From an uncultured Lachnospiraceae bacterium (GTDB taxonomy: Bacteria; Bacillota; Clostridia; Lachnospirales; Lachnospiraceae): DNA of 32,700 nt. Made by a program: the position numbers and the translations under genes. Under the pieces are notes generated by a model. It was not told where the DNA came from. It worked only from the letters and a program-made list of their open reading frames with translations, and did no database searches. The stretch lies in contig CAMONC010000010.1 of the NCBI GenBank assembly GCA_946620235.1, positions 1 through 32,700 on the forward strand, in the 5' to 3' direction. This document shows, in pieces, positions 8,281-17,407 of this stretch (its first letter is position 1; every line of letters starts with the position of its first letter).

Positions 8281-9546
8281 ATGATCATTAAGAAGTTTAC
8301 AGCCAAAACCGAAGCGGAGGCTACGGCCGAAGCCAGAAAAGAGCTTGGTCCCAATGTTGTGATCATGAACGTGAGGAGCGTTAAGCAAAAGGGATTATTC
8401 TATTTCCTGAAGCCGCCTCTGATGGAAGTGACTGTGGCTCTGGAGGAGGAAGGAGAACCGGGGGCGGTTCGCCGTCGGGTAGTGACACCCGAACCTCCGT
8501 CATCGTCCGATCCGGTCAGAGAGGCGGTCAGTCAGGTGAGCTCACTGGTCAATGCCGATCTGGAGAAAGAAAAAGAGAAAAAGCAGGAAGAGGAATATCA
8601 CGAGTCTGTAATAGAAGAAAAGCTGGATTCGCTGCAGAGCCTGCTTGAAAAGCAGATTTCGACTCCGCCGGTCACAGCTGAACCGGAGCAGTCAAAACCG
8701 GCTCCCCAGCCCGCCACCGAGGATGAATCCGAGGTTACGGACGTGGATGCGGAACTCCTGAAGTTCATGAAACTTCTCTATAACACGATGATAGATAATG
8801 AGGTCAACGAGAAGGTTGCGAATGCGATCATAGAGGAGACCCGTAAGTCTGCCAAGCCCGGCATGCCGTTTGATTACGCACTGGCTGCTACCTACCAGAA
8901 GATGGTCCTGAAGTTCGGTACACCTCAGGCCATATCTCCTGCATCACGCGGTCCCAAGGTTGTGTTCTTCATAGGTCCTACGGGTGTGGGCAAGACCACT
9001 ACCATTGCGAAGATAGCTTCACAGTTTTCCGTCGATCAGGGTAAGAAGGTTGCCCTGCTTACAGCCGATACATACAGGATAGCCGCAGCGGAGCAGCTCC
9101 GTACATATGCGAATATCCTGGAAGTTCCGTTCCGCATCATATATGCGGTTGAGGAAGTGGAGCAGGCACTTGAGGATTTTGCTGCATATGATTATATCCT
9201 GGTGGATACGGCCGGACATTCGCATCAGAATGAGTCTCAGCGCGATCAGATGAACGGTTTTATACATTCCGTGGACGGGCTGGCCGAAAAGGAGACTTTC
9301 CTCGTTCTTTCCGCCACGACCAAGTACAGAGATCTGATCAGTATAGCCGATACATATACGGCGATGACGGATTATAAGCTTATTTTCACCAAACTGGATG
9401 AGACTACGACTCTAGGCAACCTGTTGAATCTGAAACTTCATACGGGTACGACGATATCGTATGTTACCAACGGACAGAACGTGCCGGATGATATTGCTCC
9501 TTTTAATCCGCAGAAGACAGTCAAGCTTCTGCTGGGAGGCAAATAG
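8281..9546 (+). CDS. flhF: Flagellar biosynthesis SRP-type GTPase FlhF
   Basis: FlhF is an SRP-family GTPase that controls where and when flagella are built. The 421-residue protein starts with the typical basic domain (MIIKKFTAKTEAEATAEARK), followed by a charged, low-complexity linker (about 65-150), an N domain, and a G domain with P-loop GPTGVGKTT (232-240), DTAG (309-312) and TKLD (370-373). All nucleotide-binding motifs are intact. It starts 1 base after flhA and has no strong Shine-Dalgarno of its own, so it probably depends on coupling to flhA. Its partner FlhG follows. Confidence 0.97.
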   Translation: MIIKKFTAKTEAEATAEARKELGPNVVIMNVRSVKQKGLFYFLKPPLMEVTVALEEEGEPGAVRRRVVTPEPPSSSDPVREAVSQVSSLVNADLEKEKEKKQEEEYHESVIEEKLDSLQSLLEKQISTPPVTAEPEQSKPAPQPATEDESEVTDVDAELLKFMKLLYNTMIDNEVNEKVANAIIEETRKSAKPGMPFDYALAATYQKMVLKFGTPQAISPASRGPKVVFFIGPTGVGKTTTIAKIASQFSVDQGKKVALLTADTYRIAAAEQLRTYANILEVPFRIIYAVEEVEQALEDFAAYDYILVDTAGHSHQNESQRDQMNGFIHSVDGLAEKETFLVLSATTKYRDLISIADTYTAMTDYKLIFTKLDETTTLGNLLNLKLHTGTTISYVTNGQNVPDDIAPFNPQKTVKLLLGGK

Positions 9547-9567
9547 GCCGCAGGTTCGCAGCGGGTT

Positions 9568-9583
9568 GTGACAGATGTGTCAC
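9568..9583. repeat. Perfect inverted repeat in the flhF-flhG gap
   Basis: GTGACA-GATG-TGTCAC is a 6-bp perfect inverted repeat with a 4-base loop in the 61 bases between flhF and flhG; three further outer pairs (CGG/CCG) are possible across a small internal loop. There is no T tract, so it is not an intrinsic terminator. It could be an RNA processing or stability hairpin, or a protein-binding palindrome. It contains the rejected ATG 9575. Confidence 0.55.
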
Positions 9584-9607
9584 GCCGAAATAAGCAAAGG
9601 GTATAAG

Positions 9608-10495
9608 ATGGATCAGGCTACAGGTTTAAGAAATCTCGTAAAATCGAATAATACTCCGACCAGACCGATATCCAGGGTCATAACGGTGACCAGCGGTAAG
9701 GGTGGAGTCGGTAAATCCAATACTTCCATCAATCTGGCGATCCAGTTCCGCAAACTGGGCCAGAGGGTCATCATATTGGATGCCGATTTCGGCCTGGCGA
9801 ACATCGAGATCATGTTCGGAGCGGTACCCAAGCATAATCTGTGCGATCTGATATATCAGAACAAAAGCATCAGGGAGATCATCACCTGGGGACCGATGGA
9901 GGTCGGTTTTATTTCGGGCGGAAGCGGTATAGCAGGTATGTCGAACCTCAGCCGCGATTATCTGACCTACATCATTCAGAACCTGGCAGAGCTTGATGCC
10001 ATTGCGGACATTATTATAGTAGATACGGGTGCGGGCATCTCCGATGCCGTGCTGGAATTCCTGGTAGCGAGCGGTGAGATATTGCTGGTCACCACTCCGG
10101 AGCCCACATCCATTACGGATTCATATTCATTGCTTAAGGCACTTAACAGACATGACCGTTTTGATCGTGATTACTCACAGATCAAAGTGGTAGCGAACAA
10201 GGTCGATTCGGATTCCGAAGGACAGGCTCTGTTTAATAAACTCAACGCCGTTGTCAACAGATACCTGCATCTGCCGATCTCCTATCTCGGAGCGGTACCG
10301 CAGGATCAGCAGCTGGTCAAGGCGGTCATGCAGCAGATGCCTGTGTCGATACAGCATCCGACTGCCAAGTCATCTCTGGCATATGAGAACATAGCGGCCA
10401 AACTTATGAACATAGATCCCGACAAGCTTCACAAACGCGGGATGGCTGCATTCTTTTCACACATAGTAACTACAGCGAAAAAAGCACAAAATTGA
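9608..10495 (+). CDS. flhG: Flagellar number regulator FlhG (MinD-like ATPase)
   Basis: A MinD/ParA-type ATPase that activates the FlhF GTPase and limits flagellar number; it may also interact with FliM/FliY in C-ring assembly. The product has the FlhG N-terminal DQATGLRNLV activation helix, a deviant Walker A (KGGVGKS, residues 31-37), DADFGLANIEIMFG, and IIIVDTGAGIS. The ORF track starts at ATG 9575, but ATG 9608 is better: AAAGGG lies 6 bases upstream and the family typically begins with M-D-Q-A. That gives 295 residues, the usual length. The C-terminal residues are basic and may form the membrane-targeting sequence. Confidence 0.96.
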   Translation: MDQATGLRNLVKSNNTPTRPISRVITVTSGKGGVGKSNTSINLAIQFRKLGQRVIILDADFGLANIEIMFGAVPKHNLCDLIYQNKSIREIITWGPMEVGFISGGSGIAGMSNLSRDYLTYIIQNLAELDAIADIIIVDTGAGISDAVLEFLVASGEILLVTTPEPTSITDSYSLLKALNRHDRFDRDYSQIKVVANKVDSDSEGQALFNKLNAVVNRYLHLPISYLGAVPQDQQLVKAVMQQMPVSIQHPTAKSSLAYENIAAKLMNIDPDKLHKRGMAAFFSHIVTTAKKAQN

Positions 10496-10517
10496 TCGAT
10501 AAGACCAGGAGGGGTAT

Positions 10518-11249
10518 ATGCTTTCAAAATATGTAGTCGTAGGTAACCGCGTCGAGTTGCAGGCGGTCAAGCGGCTTAATCTGAACCAGAATCGCGAAAA
10601 CGATGAGAGAAAGGTCTATACGACCAAAGTGTATGATATCGTTTCAGATGAGCGCATTGAGCTTCTGATGCCCATGGAGCAGACAAAGCTCATACTTCTG
10701 CCCGTGGACGGCGAATATGAGCTGTGCTTCTATACCGATAACGGATTGTATCAGTGTGTGGCCAAGGTTGTTGACCGTTACAGGGACAACAATATATATG
10801 TACTGGCACTTGACCTGACTACCAACCTGCGCAAGTACCAGCGCCGGGAATTCTACAGATTCAGCTGTGCGCTGGAAATGAATTCCCGTGAGCTTCTGAA
10901 AGAGGAGATCGAATCTCTGAACAATTCGCATAACGCTCTTCAGCCCGAGCTTCCGCTCAAACGAAGCGTTATCGTGGATATCAGCGGCGGCGGTCTCCGG
11001 TTTGTGTCCAATCTGGAGTACGAGAAGGGCAGCATGATCCTGTGTAACTATAATCTGGTGGTAGATGACGTCCAGAAGCATTACAGTCTGGTCGGAAGGG
11101 TTCTCTCGGTGGAGGAACTCGAGAACAGACCGGGAGTGTATGAGCACCGCGTTCAATATGTAAATATGGATGTTGATGAACGAGAAGAGATAATCAAGTA
11201 CATTTTCAACGAAGAACGTAAGAGCCGGCATAAAGAAAAGGGGATGTAA
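10518..11249 (+). CDS. YcgR-like PilZ domain protein (c-di-GMP effector)
   Basis: A 243-residue protein with an N-terminal YcgR-like domain and a C-terminal PilZ domain. The two c-di-GMP-binding motifs are present: RxxxR (RREFYR, residues 109-114) and D-x-S-x-x-G (DISGGG, about 158-163). Proteins of this layout bind c-di-GMP and slow the motor through the C-ring or stator. The gene sits between flhG and cheB with a strong AGGAGGGG ribosome binding site, so it is made with the motor. The only diguanylate cyclase-like gene in the window is at 27.1-28.7 kb. The exact motor target cannot be read from sequence. Confidence 0.92.
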   Translation: MLSKYVVVGNRVELQAVKRLNLNQNRENDERKVYTTKVYDIVSDERIELLMPMEQTKLILLPVDGEYELCFYTDNGLYQCVAKVVDRYRDNNIYVLALDLTTNLRKYQRREFYRFSCALEMNSRELLKEEIESLNNSHNALQPELPLKRSVIVDISGGGLRFVSNLEYEKGSMILCNYNLVVDDVQKHYSLVGRVLSVEELENRPGVYEHRVQYVNMDVDEREEIIKYIFNEERKSRHKEKGM

Positions 11250-11250
11250 C

Positions 11251-12321
11251 ATGAAAAAAATACTTCTAGTTGATGACTCTGCACTCATGAGAAGGGTGCT
11301 TGGTGATATAATTGACTCGGATTCCAGATTTCATGTAGAAGATCGGGCCAATAACGGCGTAGAGGCACTTGAGAAACTGCAGAAGAATACATACGATGCA
11401 GTGGTACTCGATGTCAACATGCCGCAGATGGATGGGATCACCCTGTTAAAGGAGCTTCACAAGAAGAAGATCAATGTCAGAGTCATGATGGCATCTACCG
11501 ATACCATGGAAGGTGCAAAAGTCACTCTGGATGCTCTTGATCTCGGAGCCCTGGATTTCATACATAAACCGAGTAACGCATTTGACTGTAAGGAAGCTGA
11601 CTTCCAGAAGCGCATGCTCAGGACTCTTGAAAGTGTATGTATGTCCAAGGTGCCTTCTTTCGAACCGGCGCTCACGATTGACTCCATCAAGACGTCGAGG
11701 AAGGTTGTAGAACTTGTCAGCAAGCATGCAACGACAGCAACGACATCCAAGATCGTAGCGATAGCTTCTTCTACGGGCGGGCCGAAAGCATTGCAGTCGG
11801 TTATACCGAACCTGCCGGGAAACCTGGCAGCACCGGTTGTGCTCGTACAGCATATGCCGGTCGGGTTTACCGCATCTCTGGCAGACCGGTTGAATTCACT
11901 CAGTGAAGTGACCGTGACCGAAGCCAAAGAGGGTGATGTGCTGGAACCGGGACATGTCTATATCTCACAGGGGGGTAAGCACATGAATGTCCTGACGATG
12001 GCCAGCAAGTATTCGATCCATTACACCGACGAACCTACCAGAGAAGGAGTCAAACCCTGTGCCAACTATATGTTTGAATCCCTGGCATCATCCAAAGCCA
12101 GCGAGATCGTATGTGTAGTAATGACAGGCATGGGAGCAGACGGTACAGAAGGTATTGTCCATCTGAAAGAGAAGAAGAAAGTACATGTCATAACCCAGAC
12201 TGAAGGAACCTGTGCTGTTTACGGTATGCCGAAAGCAGCCGTGAAGCAGGGACTTTCGGATCAGCAGGTTCCTCTCGATCAGATAGCACAGGAAATCGTT
12301 ATGAACGTAGGCGTTCGATAA
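11251..12321 (+). CDS. cheB: Chemotaxis response regulator methylesterase CheB
   Basis: CheB removes methyl groups from (or deamidates) chemoreceptors when phosphorylated by CheA. The 356-residue protein has an N-terminal receiver domain with phospho-acceptor D54 (VVLDVNMPQMDG), a linker, and a C-terminal methylesterase domain whose triad is complete: S174 in IASSTGGP, H201 in QHMP and D297 in MTGMGADGTEG. The start is one base after the pilZ stop, with AAGGGG upstream. CheR, the opposing methyltransferase, is not in this window. Confidence 0.97.
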   Translation: MKKILLVDDSALMRRVLGDIIDSDSRFHVEDRANNGVEALEKLQKNTYDAVVLDVNMPQMDGITLLKELHKKKINVRVMMASTDTMEGAKVTLDALDLGALDFIHKPSNAFDCKEADFQKRMLRTLESVCMSKVPSFEPALTIDSIKTSRKVVELVSKHATTATTSKIVAIASSTGGPKALQSVIPNLPGNLAAPVVLVQHMPVGFTASLADRLNSLSEVTVTEAKEGDVLEPGHVYISQGGKHMNVLTMASKYSIHYTDEPTREGVKPCANYMFESLASSKASEIVCVVMTGMGADGTEGIVHLKEKKKVHVITQTEGTCAVYGMPKAAVKQGLSDQQVPLDQIAQEIVMNVGVR

Positions 12322-12345
12322 AAAAGAAAGGAATGGTGGAACCAA

Positions 12346-14463
12346 ATGGATGTAAGTCAATATTTGGACATTTTTCTGGATGAGGCCGGCGAACACCTCC
12401 AGAGTTTGAGCGATCAGATCATGATCCTCGAGCAGGAGCCGGAGAATGAGGACACTATCAACGAGATATTCCGTGCCGCACATTCACTCAAGGGTATGGC
12501 AGGTACCATGGGCTATAAGAACATGCAGAACCTGACACACGACATGGAGAATGTGTTCTCCGAAGTGAGAAACGGTAATATCAAGATCAAATCTGATATG
12601 ATAGATGTTCTTTTCCAGTGTCTTGATGCACTGGAAGCTTATACGAACAATATCCGTGAGAGCTCCGACGAGGGATCCGAGACAAATGAGAACCTCATCA
12701 AAGCTCTGAACGATATACTTAACGGCGGTTCCGGCGGATCATCCGATGAACCCAAGAAGGAAGAAGCCAAGGAAGCAAAGGCTCCCGAGGCTCCAGCCGC
12801 ATCGGGAGATGAGGGCTGGAAACATATTAAGCTCGGTGACACGGAGACATCCGTTCTCGGCGAAGCACTGAAGCAGGGCAAAACACCTTACGGCCTGACC
12901 GTTAAGATTCAGGAGTCATGCATCCTGAAGGCTGCCCGGGCTTTCCTTGTATTCAAAGCCGTTGAAGAACTCGGTGAGGTTATAATATCCGAACCTTCCA
13001 CTCAGGACATAGAGGATGAGAAGTTTGATTTCGAGTTCTCACTCATAACCATTTCCGATAAGCCTTTGGACCAGATCATCAGTGCTGCTTCCGCAGTATC
13101 CGAGATCGAGTCCGTTACCGGCGGTGTGCTTGACCTTGACAGCACCGAGATCGAGTCTGACGAGGAAGAGGAGGAAGCCGCTCCTGCTGAAGCAGCAGCT
13201 GAAAAGCACGAAGAGAATAGTGAAGCTCCCGCCCAGAGCAATGCACCTGTACCCGCAGGCGCAGCACCTGCCAAGAATGATAAGAAGCCTGTCGGAAAGC
13301 CCGTTGTTAACAGGACTGTCCGCGTAGATATCGAGAAACTCGATGTATTGATGAATCTGGTCAGCGAGCTGATCATAGCCAAGAACTCATTGGTTGCGGC
13401 AAGCGGGAGCACCGAAGACCGCATCAACTCCGCTATTACAGATCAGGTAGAATACCTCGAGTCAGTTACCACCAGCCTTCACGAATCGGTTATGAAGGTT
13501 CGAATGGTGCCTATCGAGAGCGTTGTTTCCAAGTTCCCTCGTATGATCAGAGATCTGTCCAAGAAGCTCGGCAAGAAGATGGAACTGTATATGTCCGGTG
13601 AAGACACAGAGCTGGATCGTACCGTTGTGGATGAGATCGGTGATCCTCTGATGCATCTGCTCCGTAACTCGGCTGACCACGGTCTTGAATCCGCTGAGAT
13701 ACGTAAGGAGAGAGGCAAGCCCGAGGTTGGATCGATATTCCTGGATGCGTATCAGGAAGGCAATAACGTTATCATCGAGGTTAGAGATGACGGTAACGGT
13801 ATCGACACCGAGGCAGTTAAGGCCAAGGCTATAGAGAGAGGCGTTATCACACCCGAGCAGGGTGACAACATGACAGAGAAGGAGGTCATAGATCTGCTGT
13901 TCCATGCAGGTTTCTCCACTGCCAAGGTTGTATCCGATGTATCCGGACGAGGCGTAGGTCTGGACGTTGTTAAGTCCAAGATCGAATCTCTGAGCGGTGA
14001 AGTTGAAGTTAAGAGCAGACTGGGTGAGGGCTCTACATGGACCATCAGACTTCCTCTGACTCTGGCTATCATTCAGGCTCTCATGGTTACGGTCGGTGGC
14101 GAGAAGTATGCTATATCACTTGGTTCCATCCAGACCATAGAGAATATCTCCAGAAGCAGTATCAAGCTTGTTGAGAATAAAGAGGTTATCCACTTAAGAG
14201 GCACTGTTATCCCTCTGATCGATCTGCATGATGTACTTGATGCACCTCGTCTTGAAGAAGAGGATCCCGAGCACATTATCGTAGTTATCGTTAAGAAGGG
14301 TGATAAGCTTGCAGGTCTTGTGGTCGATCAGCTTATCGGCCAGCAGGAAGTGGTTATCAAGTCACTCGGCAAGTATATCAACAGATGTAAGGTTATAAGT
14401 GGCGCTACGATCCTTGGTGATGGCGAAGTTGCTCTGATCCTGGATGCGAACGTGCTGATCTGA
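12346..14463 (+). CDS. cheA: Chemotaxis histidine kinase CheA
   Basis: The 705-residue kinase has all five domains: P1 with phosphorylated H46 in AAHSLKGMAGTMG; P2 (about 158-262) for CheY/CheB docking; an acidic/alanine-rich linker (270-320); P3 dimerisation (about 322-390); a P4 ATPase with N box (LLRNSADHG, about 439-446), G1 DDGNG (481-485) and G2 GRGVG (534-538); and P5 (about 575-705), which binds CheW and receptors. No domain is truncated. It autophosphorylates in response to receptors and passes phosphate to CheY and CheB encoded nearby. It starts 24 bases after cheB with an AAAGGAATGG ribosome binding site. Confidence 0.98.
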   Translation: MDVSQYLDIFLDEAGEHLQSLSDQIMILEQEPENEDTINEIFRAAHSLKGMAGTMGYKNMQNLTHDMENVFSEVRNGNIKIKSDMIDVLFQCLDALEAYTNNIRESSDEGSETNENLIKALNDILNGGSGGSSDEPKKEEAKEAKAPEAPAASGDEGWKHIKLGDTETSVLGEALKQGKTPYGLTVKIQESCILKAARAFLVFKAVEELGEVIISEPSTQDIEDEKFDFEFSLITISDKPLDQIISAASAVSEIESVTGGVLDLDSTEIESDEEEEEAAPAEAAAEKHEENSEAPAQSNAPVPAGAAPAKNDKKPVGKPVVNRTVRVDIEKLDVLMNLVSELIIAKNSLVAASGSTEDRINSAITDQVEYLESVTTSLHESVMKVRMVPIESVVSKFPRMIRDLSKKLGKKMELYMSGEDTELDRTVVDEIGDPLMHLLRNSADHGLESAEIRKERGKPEVGSIFLDAYQEGNNVIIEVRDDGNGIDTEAVKAKAIERGVITPEQGDNMTEKEVIDLLFHAGFSTAKVVSDVSGRGVGLDVVKSKIESLSGEVEVKSRLGEGSTWTIRLPLTLAIIQALMVTVGGEKYAISLGSIQTIENISRSSIKLVENKEVIHLRGTVIPLIDLHDVLDAPRLEEEDPEHIIVVIVKKGDKLAGLVVDQLIGQQEVVIKSLGKYINRCKVISGATILGDGEVALILDANVLI

Positions 14464-14482
14464 TAGATAGGAGGATACAATA

Positions 14483-14929
14483 ATGGATGAACTGTCAACC
14501 GTAAGAACCAGTATCCAGTACATCGTAGTTAAACTGGGTGAGGAACGATTTGGCATTAACATCAGTTATGTGGATAATATCGTTCGTATGCAGAGGATGA
14601 CCAGAGTTCCCGAGGTCGCTCCGTACATCAAGGGCGTTATCAATCTGCGAGGCGAAGTAGTGCCTGTAATGAGTACACGTATCAAGATGGGCCTTGAGCC
14701 CGATGTTGAGACCAATGCCACTAGGATCATCATCCTTAAGTTCGAGCAGCAGGGCTTCATAGGTTTCATAGTAGACGCAGTTAACGAAGTTGTTACTCTC
14801 GATACCGAATCCATAGAGAAGGTTGCCGATCAGAAACAGGATGGAGCTTTCGTTCAGGGCGTAGGCAAAACCAACGACGGACTGATTTCCATTCTTGATC
14901 TTAATGCATTGATAAACGAGCATGTTTAA
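14483..14929 (+). CDS. cheW: Chemotaxis adaptor CheW
   Basis: A single CheW domain of 148 residues, the normal length, with the conserved EERFGINISYVDNIVRM and VKGVINLRGEVVPV-like segment (YIKGVINLRGEVVPVMST). It links CheA to receptors. The ribosome binding site TAGGAGGATA lies just upstream of the ATG and the gene follows cheA by 19 bases. Confidence 0.97.
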   Translation: MDELSTVRTSIQYIVVKLGEERFGINISYVDNIVRMQRMTRVPEVAPYIKGVINLRGEVVPVMSTRIKMGLEPDVETNATRIIILKFEQQGFIGFIVDAVNEVVTLDTESIEKVADQKQDGAFVQGVGKTNDGLISILDLNALINEHV

Positions 14930-14942
14930 AGGAGAATACTAA

Positions 14943-15575
14943 ATGGCTGAGACCATGTCTTTGAATGACGTCAATTCAATGTATTTTGACGTTTTAAAAG
15001 AAATAGGCAATATCGGAGCCGGTAATGCTACAACGGCTCTGGCACAGATGCTTGGGACCAAAGTCGACATGTCGGTTCCCCAGGTATCCCTTCTGGACTT
15101 CAAGGATGTCGGCGAGATCGTGGGCGGTGAAGAGCTTATCATGGTCGGCATTCTGCTGGGTGTAGAGGGCGATATCACCGGTAGCATCATGTTCATGATA
15201 GAGAAGGAAGGCGCCCGTCATCTGACCAATAAGCTTATGATGGGTATGGGCGCATCAGAACCCGGCGAAGACTTTAACGAGATGGAGCTTTCCGCTCTTC
15301 GTGAGGTTGGTAATATCATCACCGGAGCTTATCTGAATGCACTTTCCGGTCTGACAAATCTGTGCATATATCCTTCAACCCCTGATCTGACTGTTGATAT
15401 GGCAGGAGCTATCCTCAGTGTTCCCGCCATTCAGTTTGGTATTCAGGGCGATCAGATTTTGCTTATTAAGAATAATTTCTTTGATGAAGTAGAATTAGAC
15501 GGATTTTTCATTTTGCTTCCTGATGTCGAATCATACGGAACTATCCTGAAAGCACTTGGAATATCCTCTATATAA
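14943..15575 (+). CDS. cheC: CheY-P phosphatase CheC
   Basis: CheC dephosphorylates CheY-P and forms a complex with CheD. The 210-residue protein has two active-site helices that both match (D/S)-x3-E-x2-N-x22-P: DVLKEIGN and SALREVGN, each followed by P 22 residues after the Asn. This is the full two-site CheC type, distinct from CheX. The window thus has four intact CheC-type half-sites: two here and two in fliY. AAAGGAG precedes the ATG. Confidence 0.96.
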   Translation: MAETMSLNDVNSMYFDVLKEIGNIGAGNATTALAQMLGTKVDMSVPQVSLLDFKDVGEIVGGEELIMVGILLGVEGDITGSIMFMIEKEGARHLTNKLMMGMGASEPGEDFNEMELSALREVGNIITGAYLNALSGLTNLCIYPSTPDLTVDMAGAILSVPAIQFGIQGDQILLIKNNFFDEVELDGFFILLPDVESYGTILKALGISSI

Positions 15576-15593
15576 TTACCTGGAGTTGATGTA

Positions 15594-16085
15594 ATGGCTG
15601 ATATAGTTAAAGTAGGTATGGCTGACCTCAACCTGTGTCAGGCTCCCGATGGGATTACAACGTTGGGACTTGGTTCATGTGTTGGGGTGGCCTTGAGAGA
15701 ACCGGGGAAACCCTGGGGTGGATTGGCACATGTTATGCTTCCCGATTCTACTGCGATCAGTTCGAACGGACCGGTTAATATTCCGAAATTTGCCGATACC
15801 GGTGTAGACGAACTCGTCAAGCGCATGGTTGCCAAGGGATGCAACAAGGCAAAACTGGTCGCTAAGATCGCCGGTGGTGCACAGATGTTCGCACACGCCA
15901 CCAACGACAAGATGATGCGTGTGGGTGACCGCAACGTCGAGGCGGTTAAGAAGAAACTTGCCGAGCATCGTATACCGATACTTGCCGAGGATACGGGACT
16001 GAATTACGGTCGTACCGTTATCTTCTATCCGGAGAGCGGTGATTTCGTGATCCGTTCGGTAGGTAAACCCGACAAGACCATCTGA
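15594..16085 (+). CDS. cheD: Chemoreceptor glutamine deamidase CheD
   Basis: CheD deamidates glutamines on chemoreceptors and activates CheC by binding it. The 163-residue product carries the expected catalytic set by alignment with characterised CheD: C29 in GLGSCVGV, H46 in LAHVMLP and T23. Length and the GGAQMF segment are typical. It follows cheC by 18 bases, as in many Gram-positives, which supports a CheC-CheD adaptation module here. Confidence 0.96.
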   Translation: MADIVKVGMADLNLCQAPDGITTLGLGSCVGVALREPGKPWGGLAHVMLPDSTAISSNGPVNIPKFADTGVDELVKRMVAKGCNKAKLVAKIAGGAQMFAHATNDKMMRVGDRNVEAVKKKLAEHRIPILAEDTGLNYGRTVIFYPESGDFVIRSVGKPDKTI

Positions 16086-16102
16086 TGGCCTGAGGTAATC
16101 GT

Positions 16103-16621
16103 ATGCCTGACGATTTGAGAGATGACGGATATCCCGATGGCAGTGGCGGCAGAAGTGAGGAGAGGGATCGTGTAGGTGAGAATGCACAAGCCGACCGTGA
16201 TAACGCTCATCCGCACATGGAGGTCGATGTATCCAGGCCTCTGACCGCTAAAGAACGAGAAGCAGAGAAGCTTCGCCGGATGGCGGAGCTGGAAGAAGAA
16301 AAACGAAGACAGAAAGAAGAGGATGATCGAAAGAAGGAGCTGAATCGCCGGCGTAAAAAGCGCAGGCTGATAACTCCCGGTATCGTCCTTACAGTGGGAG
16401 CGATAGCAAGCATTACGATGTTTCTGATGAAGTTCGAAAACAAACGTATGCTTATATGGCTCCTGGTGATATTGCTGGTATCATGGATGATAGGAAGCCT
16501 CATTCAGTATATGTTTGAGCGCTTTGCGGCAGAAAACGAAAAAGACATATCCGATGAAGGAGAAGTGATCAACAGAGGACTTGCTCCTTCGGAGGAGGTA
16601 AAGGCCGAAGAGGATGGATGA
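16103..16621 (+). CDS. Uncharacterised two-helix membrane protein with charged N-terminal coiled coil
   Basis: Not recognised as a named family. The 172-residue protein has an acidic/polar N terminus (1-45), a dense Lys/Arg/Glu stretch likely to form a coiled coil (about 48-90, EREAEKLRRMAELEEEKRRQ), then two membrane segments (about 91-112 and 116-140) with a very short loop, and an acidic tail. Both termini would be cytoplasmic. TGAGGTAA precedes the ATG. It lies between cheD and fliA and overlaps the fliA start by 8 bases, which suggests coupled expression with the sigma factor. An anti-sigma or motor-accessory role is speculation; FlgM is smaller and soluble. Confidence 0.85.
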   Translation: MPDDLRDDGYPDGSGGRSEERDRVGENAQADRDNAHPHMEVDVSRPLTAKEREAEKLRRMAELEEEKRRQKEEDDRKKELNRRRKKRRLITPGIVLTVGAIASITMFLMKFENKRMLIWLLVILLVSWMIGSLIQYMFERFAAENEKDISDEGEVINRGLAPSEEVKAEEDG

Positions 16622-17384
16622 AAACGGTCGCAAGAGGCTGTGGGACGATTATAAGCGGACCGGAGCTTCCGAAATCAGGGAAAAACTCATACTGGAGTAC
16701 GCTCCTCTCGTGAAACTTGTAGCAGGTCGTCTGTCCATGTATCTCGGGTACAACGTGGAATATGATGATCTGTGCAGTTATGGCATTTTCGGTCTTATAG
16801 ATGCCATAGATAAGTTTGATATGCTGAAGGACGTCAAGTTTGAGACCTATGCATCGCTGCGTATCAGAGGTTCGATCCTGGATCAGATACGTAAGATGGA
16901 TTGGATTCCCCGTACTGTCCGTCAACGTCAGAGACAGATCGATACGGCCATACACGAGATCGAGCTTGCAACGGGCAAGACGGCCACGGATGAACAGATA
17001 GCAGAGAAACTGGGACTGACCGATGACGAATATACCGACTGGCAGTCGCAGATGAAGGTCACCGGAGTTATTTCACTGGATGAGTTTACCGAGTCCGGCA
17101 GTGATATATCCAGTGACAGATACGGCAACAGCCACTTCGACGGACCCGAGGAGGCTATCGAGAAAGACGAACTTAAACAGATGCTTGCGGAGGCCCTTCA
17201 AACGCTTACAGAGAAGGAACAGCAGGTCATACTCCTATACTACTATGAAGATCTGACGCAAAAGGAGATCAGTGACATCATGAATGTGTCCGAATCCAGA
17301 GCATCGCAGCTACATAGCAAAGCATTGCAGAAGCTTCAGAAGAAGCTTGGTAGGTATATGAACATACTTACGGACAATATATAA
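16614..17384 (+). CDS. fliA: Flagellar sigma factor FliA/SigD (sigma-28)
   Basis: A 256-residue group 3 sigma factor. Region 2 is clear (YAPLVKLVAGRLSMYLGYNVEYDDLCSYGIFGLIDAIDKFD), followed by the RIRGSILDQIRKMDWIPRTVRQ segment diagnostic of FliA/WhiG sigma factors, region 3, and region 4 with the helix-turn-helix (LTQKEISDIMNVSESRASQLHSKAL). It directs RNA polymerase to late flagellar and chemotaxis promoters. The start overlaps the preceding gene by 8 bases. Its anti-sigma factor FlgM is not recognisable in the window. Late in the operon is the usual place in Firmicutes. Confidence 0.97.
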   Translation: MDENGRKRLWDDYKRTGASEIREKLILEYAPLVKLVAGRLSMYLGYNVEYDDLCSYGIFGLIDAIDKFDMLKDVKFETYASLRIRGSILDQIRKMDWIPRTVRQRQRQIDTAIHEIELATGKTATDEQIAEKLGLTDDEYTDWQSQMKVTGVISLDEFTESGSDISSDRYGNSHFDGPEEAIEKDELKQMLAEALQTLTEKEQQVILLYYYEDLTQKEISDIMNVSESRASQLHSKALQKLQKKLGRYMNILTDNI

Positions 17385-17407
17385 AGTATTGGGGGTTATA
17401 GTTACAT

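Noticed and set aside
9567-9584. CRP/FNR-like operator TGTGA...TCAC
   Set aside because: Half-sites are 8 bases apart instead of 6 and no promoter is nearby; kept only as an inverted repeat.
9575-9607. ATG 9575 as the flhG start
   Set aside because: It lies inside a hairpin loop without a ribosome binding site; ATG 9608 has AAAGGG and the expected M-D-Q-A beginning.
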